This document shows positions 22,258-33,300 of a stretch of DNA of 64,000 nt, one piece after another; the stretch's first letter is position 1, and the number at the start of each line of letters is the position of its first letter. The stretch comes from Mytilus trossulus. Its lineage: Eukaryota; Mollusca; Bivalvia; Mytilida; Mytilidae. The DNA is taken from contig NC_086375.1 in the NCBI RefSeq assembly GCF_036588685.1, forward strand, positions 63,197,314 through 63,261,313. Reading direction: 5' to 3'. Both the position numbers and the translations under genes were made by a program. Below the pieces are notes generated by a model, which saw only the letters and a program-made list of their open reading frames with translations, ran no database searches and had not been told where the DNA came from.

Positions 22258-25200
22258 TTAACCAATGATCTGCTGTCCTGTAGCCGCCCTGAAAAAGATA
22301 CAGAAACATAGATCAACTTAGGTCTAGTATTCGTTTGTTGATGCGGTTCATAAGTGTTTAGGAAAACCCCCAAATGGCTAGTGTAAAACCATTCAAACAG
22401 GAAAAGCAACTGTAACTTTATAGCTCAAGTTGTTTGGTGTGAGCTTACGTCCGTGTTGAAGGACGTACTTTGACCTAATTTGGTTTTCTTTTATAAATAC
22501 GTAAAAACGATGTTTACGATTACATGATATTTTTAAAGATATTTTTTTAATTAAAGCTCTAAAGTTAAAAAAAATATCAAACAAATGAATTCCAAAACTT
22601 ACGGTCTAATATCTATCAACTAACTTTAACCCAGTTTACGATGACATGATATTTTTAAAGATAATTTTTTAATTAAAGCAAAATCAAACAAATGAATTCC
22701 AAAACTTACTGTTTTTCGCAAAGGAAATTTGCCTGGCGATCACACCGTTCGTCGTTCCAGTTATAATTTTCGTGGTGAAGGAGATCCATGCAATCTTCTC
22801 CGAGGTTTCCACTAGAGTTTGGCTCTCCTGGCCACCAATGAGTGAATTCCTGTTGGTTGATGGACACTCCAGTTTTTACCCACTGCCATTCGCCTTCTAC
22901 TAAAGAATCTGTACCTCCTATCCACACACCATCGGACATACCTTTATGTATTAATAATAAACATAAGTCACATTTTTCTCTCCAAATTTCGATTACAACC
23001 AGTGATTTTTACAAGTTTATGGACCTGAACTTTTTTTAAAGCTAGAACAAAATAACACAGATTTTTCTTCGAAATAACAGAAGTGCGTCAAGTTAATCGA
23101 TTTTGTTGATAGGGTTATCATATAAATAAATCTAAGGATATGAGGGAATTGAGTTGATTCTTTCCCTTCAAATAATAAAGGATCACATTCATCACCATGA
23201 CAAACTTACAGAACACGAAGTGAATAAGATTTTTTCTTCCCATTTCCACCTTGAATATTGAGCATTGTTTGTCACCAAAAAGGGATTTCGATAGTACTAT
23301 ACAAATCCTTGCGTCGAATGAGTGAAAATAAGAATGTCAACCCTTAGCTGGAGAAATGCAAGAACGGGAAAATGTTTGAAATATCATATAAAATTTCAGT
23401 TTTATCGTGATTAAAGCTATAATGATTGATGATTGGTGGTTGTTATTACATGTACATGTATATACTTTTCCTTAAAAAAATGATGTCGAACATTCACATA
23501 AGCAACACGACAGGTGCCACATGTGGAGCAGAATCTGCTTACCCTTCCGGAGCACCTGAGATCACCCCTAGTTTTTGGTGGGGTTCGTGTTGTTTATTCT
23601 TTATGCCCGCGTCACACTGTCCCGATTTTTACGAATTTTCGCGCTAAAATACATTTAAAGTGCCATGCGCGATATGCACTGGTCAGTCTAATACGACAGT
23701 TAAGAAAGACGTTCACAAAACATGGAGCTTACATCATATGATTCTATGCGAACATGAAAGGCGACAGCGTTGTTTCTATTAATTCAAATGGAACAAGAAG
23801 AGCAGCTATTACAGGCTCAGGATTTACTTTAACAAGTAAAATATTATTTTTTGTCAATTTTTCATATCAAGTAACATAATGAAAATCATAAACGCGCCTC
23901 GTACTCGTACTGCAGGTACAAGTATATAGGGAAACCAACTTTTTCATTATTCTGATTTTTTATGTATCGTCTGAGTTGTTGTCACACGAATGTTTACTCC
24001 TTAACCATTTTGTTTTCTATATGTTATATCTTGCCGCATTTGTTGCTTCCCCCACATCCTTCCTTTTGTCTATAGTATTATGATATTCTCCTGGAAAGGG
24101 CTCTTTTGAATAAAAGGGATCAACGAACCCATGACCTTACCTTAAGGAAAGATCAGTAAACATGGGCATGATTATGGGTGATTATTCAGACTAGTGCACA
24201 CATTTTTAGCTCGTATGTTCCAATTTTGTATCTCCCTTTCTCTGTGCTATGTGTATCCGATTGCGAACTTTCCACTTCTGTATCTATTTTTCTTTTGGTC
24301 TTGTACTTTCCTGCTAGACTCATACCCCTCCCTTTTCCTCTTCCTCTCCCTCTCCCTGATTTTGGTGGCATTATATGCAGAGACTCAGAGTCAAGTTTTA
24401 CCCTTCAAGCCCAATGTCTTCTATCTTATGATTAAACCAGAAATGAAATGTACAATATAATATATATTCAATATTGATCAAATCAAATGCATCGTTAGCT
24501 GTACACGACGTCTTTTAGACATCGTATGGCCATCGCGCCATCATTGTAATCCATCCTGTAGCCTTCGTAATCCATCATGTAGCCTTCGTGATCCATCGTG
24601 AAGGCTTCGGCTGAGATATGAAGCTTAAATACCCGTCTTCGGTTAACCTTCGTATGTCCATCTTTTGCTATCGTATATAAATTCGGCACCATCGTATAGA
24701 CTTCGTTATTCATCGTACTTGCTTCGGTCACATTTTGGTATTTTAACGAGATCGGGACCAACTTCGTACGAACTTACAATTTTCGCATTCGGGTGTCCAT
24801 CGTATATAAAAATCGGGACAGTGTGACGCGGGCATTAGTTTTCTATGTTGTGGCATGTGTTTTTCTGTTTTTCTTTTTCATTTTTAGCCATGGCGTTGTC
24901 AGTTTGTTTTAGATTTATGATTTTGACTTTCCCTTTGGTATTTTTCGTCCCTCTTCTAGATGTTCAAAATGTACCAATGAATACCCTATAAGAAGAAGAT
25001 AGATATTCGGAGGGCTTTACCTGACTTGAATTCCCTTCTAAGAAAACCTTCTACAAAGTTCTGTTCTCTTGCTGTTTCAATTATTGCCAAATCTGAACCA
25101 AACACTTGGCAATACATCTGTGATAAAACAACAGATTTATATACACACATATATATCCATCTTACATTTCCGATTTGTCCTTATGTTATCACGTAAATGA

Positions 25201-26442
25201 GATTTTTGTTTTTCAGTTACTGTCGTGTCCGATATTTTCGGCCAAAAATGAACTTTATGTTGTTCGTTCTTATGTTGCACTGTTATACCACTGTCCCACG
25301 TTAGGGGGAGGGGGGGACCCCGCTAACTTGTTTAACCCCGCCACATTATTTATGTGTGTGCCTGTCACAAGTCAGGAGCCTGTAATTCAGTGGTTGTCGT
25401 TCGTTTGTTGATGTGTTACATATTTGTTTTTCGTTTACATTTTTTATATAAATAAGGCCGTTAGTTTTCTCGTTTGAATTGTTTTACATTGTCCTATCGG
25501 GGCCTTTTATTACTGACTATGCGGTATATGTTTTGCTCATTGCTGAAGGCCGTTGGTGACCTACAGTTGTTTATGTCTGTGTCATTTTGCTCTGTTGTGG
25601 ACTGTTTTCTTATTGGCATCAGACCACATCTTCTTTTTTATATTTAAAATAATTCTAAGGAAAAGGTTAATGGATTTTAGAACTATAAATCATTCATATA
25701 TATGAAGAATAAGTCTATAGGTACTAAGAAAGGATAACATTTCAAAATTTGTCTCGCGTTCATGGCTGAAACAAATATAGAGAACATTAAAACGACCTCT
25801 TTTACAAGTGGTGACTAACTTGACAGTTATTTCCAAACAATTTAAACAAAGCGAAAATAAAATATATACAGCAGTTCATATAAATATTTAGTATTGGTTA
25901 AATAATAAAATAACAAATATATATTATGTATCTTAAAACTTACAAATGCCTCGGCCCATGATGCTTTAGTAGAAGCATACAATTTATAGCAGGAATCGTC
26001 ATGCCTCATATAACCATTAGGACAATCGCAAACAGCTACAACATAACATATACGGCTTATATATTAGATATTTTGTCATACATTTTGTAATTAAATTAGA
26101 TTTATTCATTTGTGTTTTCTCGACAAATTTATTTCATCATATTATGAGTTATGTATGTACTGTATTTGTCCATTGAAGAACGCAGCTTTGGGGTAATTCA
26201 ATCAATTATAAATCATAGCCGGCATAAAAATGCTTTAACTATACGTATTTACCAAAATATATTTGGTATATGTCATTCAAAGAGTTAGACGTTAACGATA
26301 TGACGAAATGTTAACGTTAAGTTTATGACCAAAAAAAACTTTAAAAAAACTCCCAAGCATCCAATATTTTAAAACAAGATAAAACAATCTTACCATTCAC
26401 AACAAACAGTCCAAATATTGCAATCGTGGCAATCAATTTCAT
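22258..26442 (-). CDS. C-type lectin, single CRD, EPN/WND type
   Basis: Five exons on the minus strand: 26442-26394 (signal peptide MKLIATIAIFGLFVVN), 26035-25944, 25117-25021, 22941-22710 and 22288-22258 (TAA). Phases fit throughout and the product is 166 aa. It is a secreted protein with one long-form C-type lectin domain. C21-C32 close the N-terminal loop, C50-C154 and C130-C146 are the canonical disulphides, and the WIGGTD strand is at 86-91. EPN (119-121) and WND (141-143) are the Ca-site motifs linked to mannose/GlcNAc-type binding in this family. Intron 3 carries the MITE at 23604-24834. The donor of exon 4 (CA|GTAAGT) would read CAG TAA if unspliced, giving an almost equal protein without the 9-residue tail. 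It lies head-to-head with the + lectin. Exons 4-5 (block A) and 1-3 (block B) are each duplicated separately downstream. Confidence 0.85.
22382..22490 (+). repeat. R3 repeat fragment
   Basis: Fragment with GTGTAAAACCATTCAAAC, TATAGCTCAAGTTG and CCGTGTTGAAGGACGTAC, related to the R3 family at 15755. It lies in the last intron of the EPN lectin. Mirrored at 30133-30241. Confidence 0.55.
22496..22709 (-). repeat. 107-bp duplication of the lectin exon-4 donor region
   Basis: Minus-strand GTAAGTTTTGGAATTCATTT occurs at the exon 4 donor (22709) and again 107 bases further into the intron (22602), followed in both by AATTAAAAAA and ATCTTTAAAAATATCATGT. The second copy is a potential decoy 5' splice site. 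Mirrored at 29914-30127. Confidence 0.7.
23604..24834. mobile_element. MITE, PIF/Harbinger-like (1231 bp)
   Basis: Terminal inverted repeats of about 28 bp begin TGCCCGCGTCACACTGTCCC at 23604 and end with the complement at 24834. The flanks give a 3-bp target duplication TTA (23601-23603 and 24835-24837). It interrupts an interspersed repeat whose unbroken form, with CTTTA at the equivalent place, is seen at 5116-5375, which supports the insertion. A TTA target and 3-bp duplication suit PIF/Harbinger elements. There is no transposase inside; the right part has CTTCGTAATCCATC-type repeats. It sits in intron 3 of the EPN lectin gene. Confidence 0.8.
25258..25640 (+). repeat. Interspersed repeat family R2
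   Basis: Contains CACTGTCCCACGTTAGGGGG, TTTAACCCCGCCACAT, GTCACAAGTCAGGAGCCTG and GACTATGCGGTATATG. Related pieces are at 45050-45240 (minus), 49795-49960 and 52700-52920. Direct copy at 37595-37977. Confidence 0.7.
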
Positions 26443-26698
26443 GTTCAATTTAATAATGTGGAAATACAGTAGTCTATACAGTAGATAACCCATGACCTTG
26501 GACACAGAAACACCAATCTTAAAAGTAAACTGTTCCTGTACTTTGACCAGGAATCGTAACAGACAAAAATAACTGCGTTCTCAAATACATTTCACGGCAA
26601 CTACTACTCGACGTTTAGTAGATATTTCGAGAGATCTTCCCATATTTAGCATTACTATCACGGAACGACAAAAATTGTGATAGTCTGGAACCTACAAA
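26443..26698. promoter_or_regulatory. Shared 256-bp promoter between head-to-head lectin genes
   Basis: Separates the ATG of the minus-strand EPN lectin (26442) from the ATG of the plus-strand lectin exon 1 (26699). Both genes must start transcription in or near this interval, so a bidirectional promoter is likely. I see no clear TATA box or immune-type binding site. Bases 26488-26560 were copied to the rearrangement junction at 28940-29012. The direct copy of the promoter is 38780-39035. Confidence 0.6.
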
Positions 26699-29600
26699 AT
26701 GTTGTGGAAATATTTTTCAGTTTTTCTCACTTTAGCTATTCTCGGATCACCACTAGGTAAGTTAAATTTCTGTACACAAAATATTCGAAATTACTTATCT
26801 GAACTATCGTTTTATGTATGAAACTGAATTTCAATTTATTGACATGTAGTAATCGAATTAAAACTTTGATTTCGTTATAAGACATACGAGCTCATATGTA
26901 CATGACTGTACTTATAACGAAATCAGAGACTCATGTCGATTTATAGACAAATTCACGGTTCAAGGTCTAACTTTTTTTATTGAAAAAGAAACGTCTTTTA
27001 GAATTAGAGTAGATGGTCGTTAACTTGGCCACAATCAATAATAGGGTATCTAGTTTAAAAAAAATGTGTCCGATAACCCCCGCCCTTGAGTTCGTAATTT
27101 TAAGGACATTTTGCAGTTTTTTAAGTTATTATCTTGAATACTACTATAGAAAGAGAGTAAACAGCAATAATGTTCAGCATGATTTCATTACGGGTATCTA
27201 CGGATTATTTTCTACAAATACTTCAACAGGACTAAAATTGTCAATTGACCAAGTAAGGAGTTATTGCCCTTTATAGTCAATGTTTTAACAATTTTTCGTA
27301 AATTTTTGGAATCATTTACAAAAATCGTCTACTCTGAACTCTACATAGACAGATTCAGACAGTCTTAGCCACAATCATGATTAATTTAGGGTATATTGTT
27401 AAAAAAAAAGAATATGTCGGATGCGGACCACGCCTGCCAACCAACATGGCCGCTACAGCTACCTAGAGGCTCTAAAGAGCCTGTGTCGCTCACCTTGTTC
27501 TATGTGAATATTAAACAAAGGAAGCAGATGGATTCATGACAAAATTGTGTTTTGGTGATGGTGATGTGTTTGTACATTTTACTTTACTGAACATTCTTGC
27601 TGCTTACAATTATCTCTATCTATGATGAACTTGGCCCAGTAGCTTCTGTGGAAAACGTTACCGGTAGTAAAAATTTACAAATTTTATGAAAATTGTTTAA
27701 AATTGACTATAAAGGACAATAACTCCTTAGGGGGTCAATTGACCATTTTGGTCATGTTGACTTATTTGTAAATCTTACTTTGCTAAACATTATTGCTGTT
27801 TACAGTTTATCTCTATCTATAATAATATTCAAGATAATAACCAAAAACAGCAAAATTTCCTTAAAATTACCAATGCAGGGGCAGGAACCCAACAACAGGT
27901 TCTTTGATTTATTTGAAAATTTCAGGGCAGATAGATCTTGACCTGGTTAACAATTTCACTACCTGTCAGATTTGCTCTAAATGCTTTGGTTTTTGAGTTA
28001 TAAGCCAAAAGCTGCATTTCACCCCTATGTTCTTTTTTTAGCCATGGCAGCCATCTTGGTTGATTTGGCGGGTCACGCCACACATTTTTTAAACTAAATA
28101 CCCCAATGATAATTGTGGCCAAGTTTGGATTAATTTGGCCCAGCAGTTTCAGAGCAGAAGATTTTTGTAAAAGATATATAAAATTTACAAAAAATGGTTA
28201 AAAATTGACTTTAAAGGGCAATAACTCCTAAAGGGATCAACTGAAAATTTTGGTCATGTTGACTTATTTGTAAATCTTACTTTGCTGAACATTATTGCTG
28301 TTTACAGTTTATCTCTATCTATAATAACATTCAAGATAATAACCAAAAACAGCAAAATTTCCCTAAAATTACCAATTCAGGGACAGTAACCCAACAAAGG
28401 TTTGTCCGATTCATCTGAAAATTCCAGGGCAGATAGATCTTGACCTGATAATCAATTTTACCCCGTCAGATTTGCTCTAAATGCTTTGGTTTTTGAGTTA
28501 TAAGCCAAAAACTGCATTTTACCCCTATGTTCTATTTTTAGCCATGGCGGCCATCTTGGTTGGTTTGGCGGGTCATATCACACATTTTTTTTAATTTAGA
28601 TACCCCAATGATGATTGTGGCCAAGTTTGGTTAAATTTGGCCCAGTAGTTTCAGAGGAGAAGATTTTCGTAAAAGCTAACGACGGACGACGACGGACGAC
28701 GGACGCCAAGTGATGAGAAAAGCTCACTTGGCCCTTTTGGCCAGATGAGCTAAACATAGAACAGAGGGGTAAAATGCAAGCTGCGACTATCATCTTGAAA
28801 CTGCTATGAGTAAAAAAAAATCTAACAGGTGCAATAATGTTCAGAATGTTGAGATATACATACTGTCCGTCTCTAAGTCAAAACAGTCAGATGACTTCTT
28901 ACAGGAGTTAATGACCTTACTGATCGTCAGATGACCATGACCCATGACCTTGGACACAGAAACACCAATCTTAAAAGTAAACTGTTCCTGTACTTTGACC
29001 AGGAATCGTAACGCGGGCATAAAGAATAAACAACACGAACCCCACCAAAAACTAGGGGTGATCTCAGGTGCTCCGGAAGGGTAAGCAGATTCTGCTCCAC
29101 ATGTGGCACCTGTCGTGTTGCTTATGTGAATGTTCGACATCATTTTTTTAAGGAAAAGTATATACATGTACATGTAATAACAACCACCAATCATCAATCA
29201 TTATAGCTTTAATCACGATAAAACTGAAATTTTATATGATATTTCAAACATTTTCCCGTTCTTGCATTTCTCCAGCTAAGGGTTGACATTCTTATTTTCA
29301 CTCATTCGACGCAAGGATTTGTATAGTACTATCGAAATCCCTTTTTGGTGACAAACAATGCTCAATATTCAAGGTGGAAATGGGAAGAAAAAATCTTATT
29401 CACTTCGTGTTCTGTAAGTTTGTCATGGTGATGAATGTGATCCTTTATTATTTGAAGGGAAAGAATCAACTCAATTCCCTCATATCCTTAGATTTATTTA
29501 TATGATAACCCTATCAACAAAATCGATTAACTTGACGCACTTCTGTTATTTCGAAGAAAAATCTGTGTTATTTTGTTCTAGCTTTAAAAAAAGTTCAGGT

Positions 29601-30365
29601 CCATAAACTTGTAAAAATCACTGGTTGTAATCGAAATTTGGAGAGAAAAATGTGACTTATGTTTATTATTAATACATAAAGGTATGTCCGATGGTGTGTG
29701 GATAGGAGGTACAGATTCTTTAGTAGAAGGCGAATGGCAGTGGGTAAAAACTGGAGTGTCCATCAACCAACAGGAATTCACTCATTGGTGGCCAGGAGAG
29801 CCAAACTCTAGTGGAAACCTCGGAGAAGATTGCATGGATCTCCTTCACCACGAAAATTATAACTGGAACGACGAACGGTGTGATCGCCAGGCAAATTTCC
29901 TTTGCGAAAAACAGTAAGTTTTGGAATTCATTTGTTTGATTTTGCTTTAATTAAAAAATTATCTTTAAAAATATCATGTCATCGTAAACTGGGTTAAAGT
30001 TAGTTGATAGATATTAGACCGTAAGTTTTGGAATTCATTTGTTTGATATTTTTTTTAACTTTAGAGCTTTAATTAAAAAAATATCTTTAAAAATATCATG
30101 TAATCGTAAACATCGTTTTTACGTATTTATAAAAGAAAACCAAATTAGGTCAAAGTACGTCCTTCAACACGGACGTAAGCTCACACCAAACAACTTGAGC
30201 TATAAAGTTACAGTTGCTTTTCCTGTTTGAATGGTTTTACACTAGCCATTTGGGGGTTTTCCTAAACACTTATGAACCGCATCAACAAACGAATACTAGA
30301 CCTAAGTTGATCTATGTTTCTGTATCTTTTTCAGGGCGGCTACAGGACAGCAGATCATTGGTTAA
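26699..30365 (+). CDS. Chimeric mini-lectin created by the rearrangement (predicted)
   Basis: Exon 26699-26756 encodes the signal peptide of the plus-strand lectin (MLWKYFSVFLTLAILGSPL, donor G|GTAAGTT). Downstream, the inverted block A brings in exons 4 and 5 of the other lectin in the same direction: 29682-29913 and 30335-30365. Phases match (exon 1 ends after one base; exon 4 begins with two). The spliced product would be 106 aa: signal peptide, then WIGGTD, EPN, WND and the last cysteines. The N-terminal half of the lectin domain would be missing, including the partner of the last cysteine. Whether it is expressed or folds is unknown. If the rearrangement is an assembly error, this gene does not exist. 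Confidence 0.4.
27461..28752 (+). mobile_element. Non-autonomous element with tandem modules, family 2
   Basis: Begins at a hairpin AGGCTCTAAAGAGCCT (27467-27482) followed by GTGTCGCTCACCT. The body repeats a module of about 502 bp (TTGCTAAACATTATTGCTG at 27780 and TTTGCTGAACATTATTGC at 28281), with a third partial copy. It ends with GACGGACGACGACGGACGAC triplets and a hairpin, GCCAAGTGA/TCACTTGGC (28705-28732). It lies in intron 1 of the plus-strand lectin. Direct copy at 39798-41089; worn relatives near 41585-41615 and 58000-58260. Confidence 0.65.
28936..29010 (+). other. Rearrangement junction with templated insert
   Basis: Between the end of block B (28935) and the inverted block A (29011) lies a 4-base filler CATG and a copy of 26488-26560 (28940-29012, offset 2452) from the shared lectin promoter. 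The copy overlaps the MITE-end bases of the inverted arm by AC, a 2-bp microhomology. Confidence 0.85.
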
Positions 30366-33300
30366 AGGACGGGCTTAATTATCATATGGTCGCTTACAAG
30401 TCATAAAAACAAAACAAATACCTATTTTTTATTTTTATATATATATACAGACTGTCTTCAAATACACTACACAAAATGTCATATTGTTTTTCACTATTTG
30501 ATCGAATCTTGTGCTAATCTAAGGTTGATATAGTTTACAGAACAATACAATGAATGTTCTTGAAAATCTTCTTTTGTCTTTTATGTTTGTTCTTTTATTT
30601 GTAAGACTTTGATTTTGACAGTCTCTCATCGGGAATAGTTTATTTAAATTAGTTTAGAAAGTTTAAAAAGGTTTCGAAAAATTGTTTGTGTTGTTTTGAA
30701 ACTTGTATACAATGGCCTCATTTTAAGTTATGTGTATTTTACACACGCAGCATTTGGGCTTCATTGCTATTGTAATGTTTATTGGTCGTTAAGGTTATAA
30801 TCAAGTAGAATCTTGGTGTATCAATGCATGGTTTATGCTTGAGAAAGAGTTAAACAGATTTAGACGTTTGGCGGGAGAGTCAGTGGTTGGGTCCATCGGT
30901 ATGGGGGTTGTTTGGGAGGTACTCTTGTGTTCGGTATCGGGAACATTTAGAGAACACCCCTATCAAGTAAATAGTATAGTCGTCCTGGGGTATATAAGAG
31001 AGTGAGAAACGATACACGGGGCTGTCGGTTGACTGTCGATGAGCTGCCATCCTTCAACTGAGCGTACGTCGGATATAATTAGTGCTAGAAGAGCCTTGAT
31101 ATTCAGAGGACACTTTGTACTGGGTACAAGGTGGATGTACATGTTGACGGGATTGACATAGCAGACTGTCCCACTCGGAGGACAGGCTGTATCAGCCCGC
31201 TCTGTCTGGTAGTGACAGGTTGTCTCACTCGGAGGACAAGTTGTTCCAGGCCGCACTTTCTGGTAGTGACAGGTTGACCCACTCGGAGGACAAGTTGTAC
31301 CAGACCGCTCTGTCTTGTACTGACAAACTGTCCCATTCGGAGGACAAGCTGTACCAGCTATACTATCTCTAAGTGACACATCGTCCCATCTTGAGGACAG
31401 GCTGGTTTATTGTATTATATTTGTATATATATAATTGTCCGTTGTAACTTTATTTCGACAAAGAGTCAGTGTGTATATTTTAGTTCATTGTGCATAATAT
31501 AGATAGTTGTATTTTTTAGTATTACCATTTTGTTTGTGAACAACTTGGATCCAAGTATTTACTGGAACGGACGTTTGCGATATAAACGCCTGGTTATATA
31601 TATATACACGTTACACTATATAATAAAATTTCGTGTTATTAGTTATGTACAGGCACCTACATCAGTTTGACGGCAGTTGTTCCGTGCACATATGTTATAA
31701 ATGTAAACATTGAATAGAAAGTAAGTCAAGAGTATGGACAGTCATGGGAATGCACACAATAAGAGATACATTATTTTTTCTTTAATAAAATGATATACTA
31801 TAAAGTCAAAATAAACCAGAATGACTGTATGAATTGAGCCAACATCCAAAAAATATGATAGAAACATCAAAATTTAATATAACAACACAAAAAATGCAAT
31901 AAGTCTAAGCGAGATTCGAATGTTATCTTCAAAACAGTCTTTGAATAGTAGTTCTATGCTCTATTGATGGAGCCACGCCGACGCTTGTTATACTGTGTTA
32001 TTTAGGAGCTATATCAGTACAATTAGTGTTGTTACAATTTTTTTTATTAAAAAGTTTTGTTTTTTTATGTGATAAGGACACACCAAACCAATTTCATTTT
32101 TGAGGGAAAAAGAAGAATAAATTACAACAGTCACAAAAACATTACTTTTTTTGGTTGGAAATGTCCTTCTGGGTGATTCCCTGTTTTTTTCCACCTAAAA
32201 TCACCGTAAATTCCGCACATTGGACTTTCATCCTTTTTGATGGTTTAATTGATCTATTTATCACACATATCATAATACAATGTATATGTTAATCGAGATA
32301 TTGGTCGAAAGCATTTTTATTTTTTGTTTCTAAAAGTAAATTCTATTCTGTCGTCAATTTTTGAAATTGGCCCTACCTCTTTACCAATTACAAAATCAAT
32401 TTTAGAATTATAATTTCATTCGTTTAAATGGGCAGTGCATTAGAGTGAAATTAATTTCTCCTGGGTGTTTCATCATATGTAGCATAGAGGGCGTAATGTT
32501 TTCCCGCTTCAAAATTATTTTCGCGGTATTTTATTGCCTATGTTATCATTCAGCACGACATCGTCAATCTGAGCAGTCGAATTTTCTTGGTAAAATTTTA
32601 ATTCTGGTTAAAGTTTATTAAGCTTTTTATTTGGAGAGTTTTTTGTGCCGATACTGATGTTTGAGTTATATATTATATGTGTAGATATATATGTATGTAT
32701 TGAGATTATTTATCATTAAATATAGAGCATCGGCGTTGTCGTGCGACTATCCACTTTACAAAGTCTTTGGTATTTATTATAGCCTTTTATGGCGTTTATA
32801 TGCAGAGTGTGTACATATATATACTTGGATGTTTGGTACAAGTATTGGTTATACTTGGATATTTGGTACAAGTATTGATTATACTTGGATATTTTGTACA
32901 AGTATTGATTATACTTGTTTATTTGGTGCAAGTATTGGTTTTATTTCTACATTGATGGGTGGTTTATACCAGGAGAACCAATATTAAATGCTAAATGTTG
33001 TTATCACCTCTTTATTTGCAATTAGTTAAGACACTGTGGCGATTAGCTAAATATTTGCCTTTTGTTAAGACTGTGTTTCATTTTGTTGGTTTGTGTGTGT
33101 TAGTGTGGTGTGTTGATAGGTTTGTATATCTTTCATTGGCAATTACAACCATGTACCATTTTGTCCTTGTTACTTTTTCAATACGGATTTTCTTTTTTTA
33201 TCTTCAAGCAGAATAACAGAATAACAGTTCAACAAATACAAAATAAACTATACAGAATGAAACAAAAATAAGAGAATAGGAAAAAAACGACTAAATGTTT

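Larger units (their letters stand above)
15400..23612 (+). repeat. Large inverted repeat, left arm (block A)
   Basis: 8213 bp mirrored around 26311.5: position p pairs with 52623-p. Every open frame longer than about 60 codons in this arm reappears on the opposite strand at the mirrored place with the same protein. Pairing stops exactly at 15400/37223 on the outside and 23612/29011 on the inside. The inner breakpoint is nine bases inside the TIR of the MITE at 23604. Confidence 0.95.
24887..28935 (+). repeat. Large direct repeat, copy 1 (block B)
   Basis: 4049 bp repeated at 37224-41272 with a constant offset of 12337 and identical open frames. It holds exons 1-3 of the minus-strand EPN lectin, the shared promoter, and exon 1 of the plus-strand lectin. 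The right breakpoint is in a 40-bp tandem repeat. Confidence 0.95.

Noticed and set aside
24178-24460. Open frames rich in L/F/S and P/R/G
   Set aside because: Interior of the MITE; different frames over the same CT-rich stretch.
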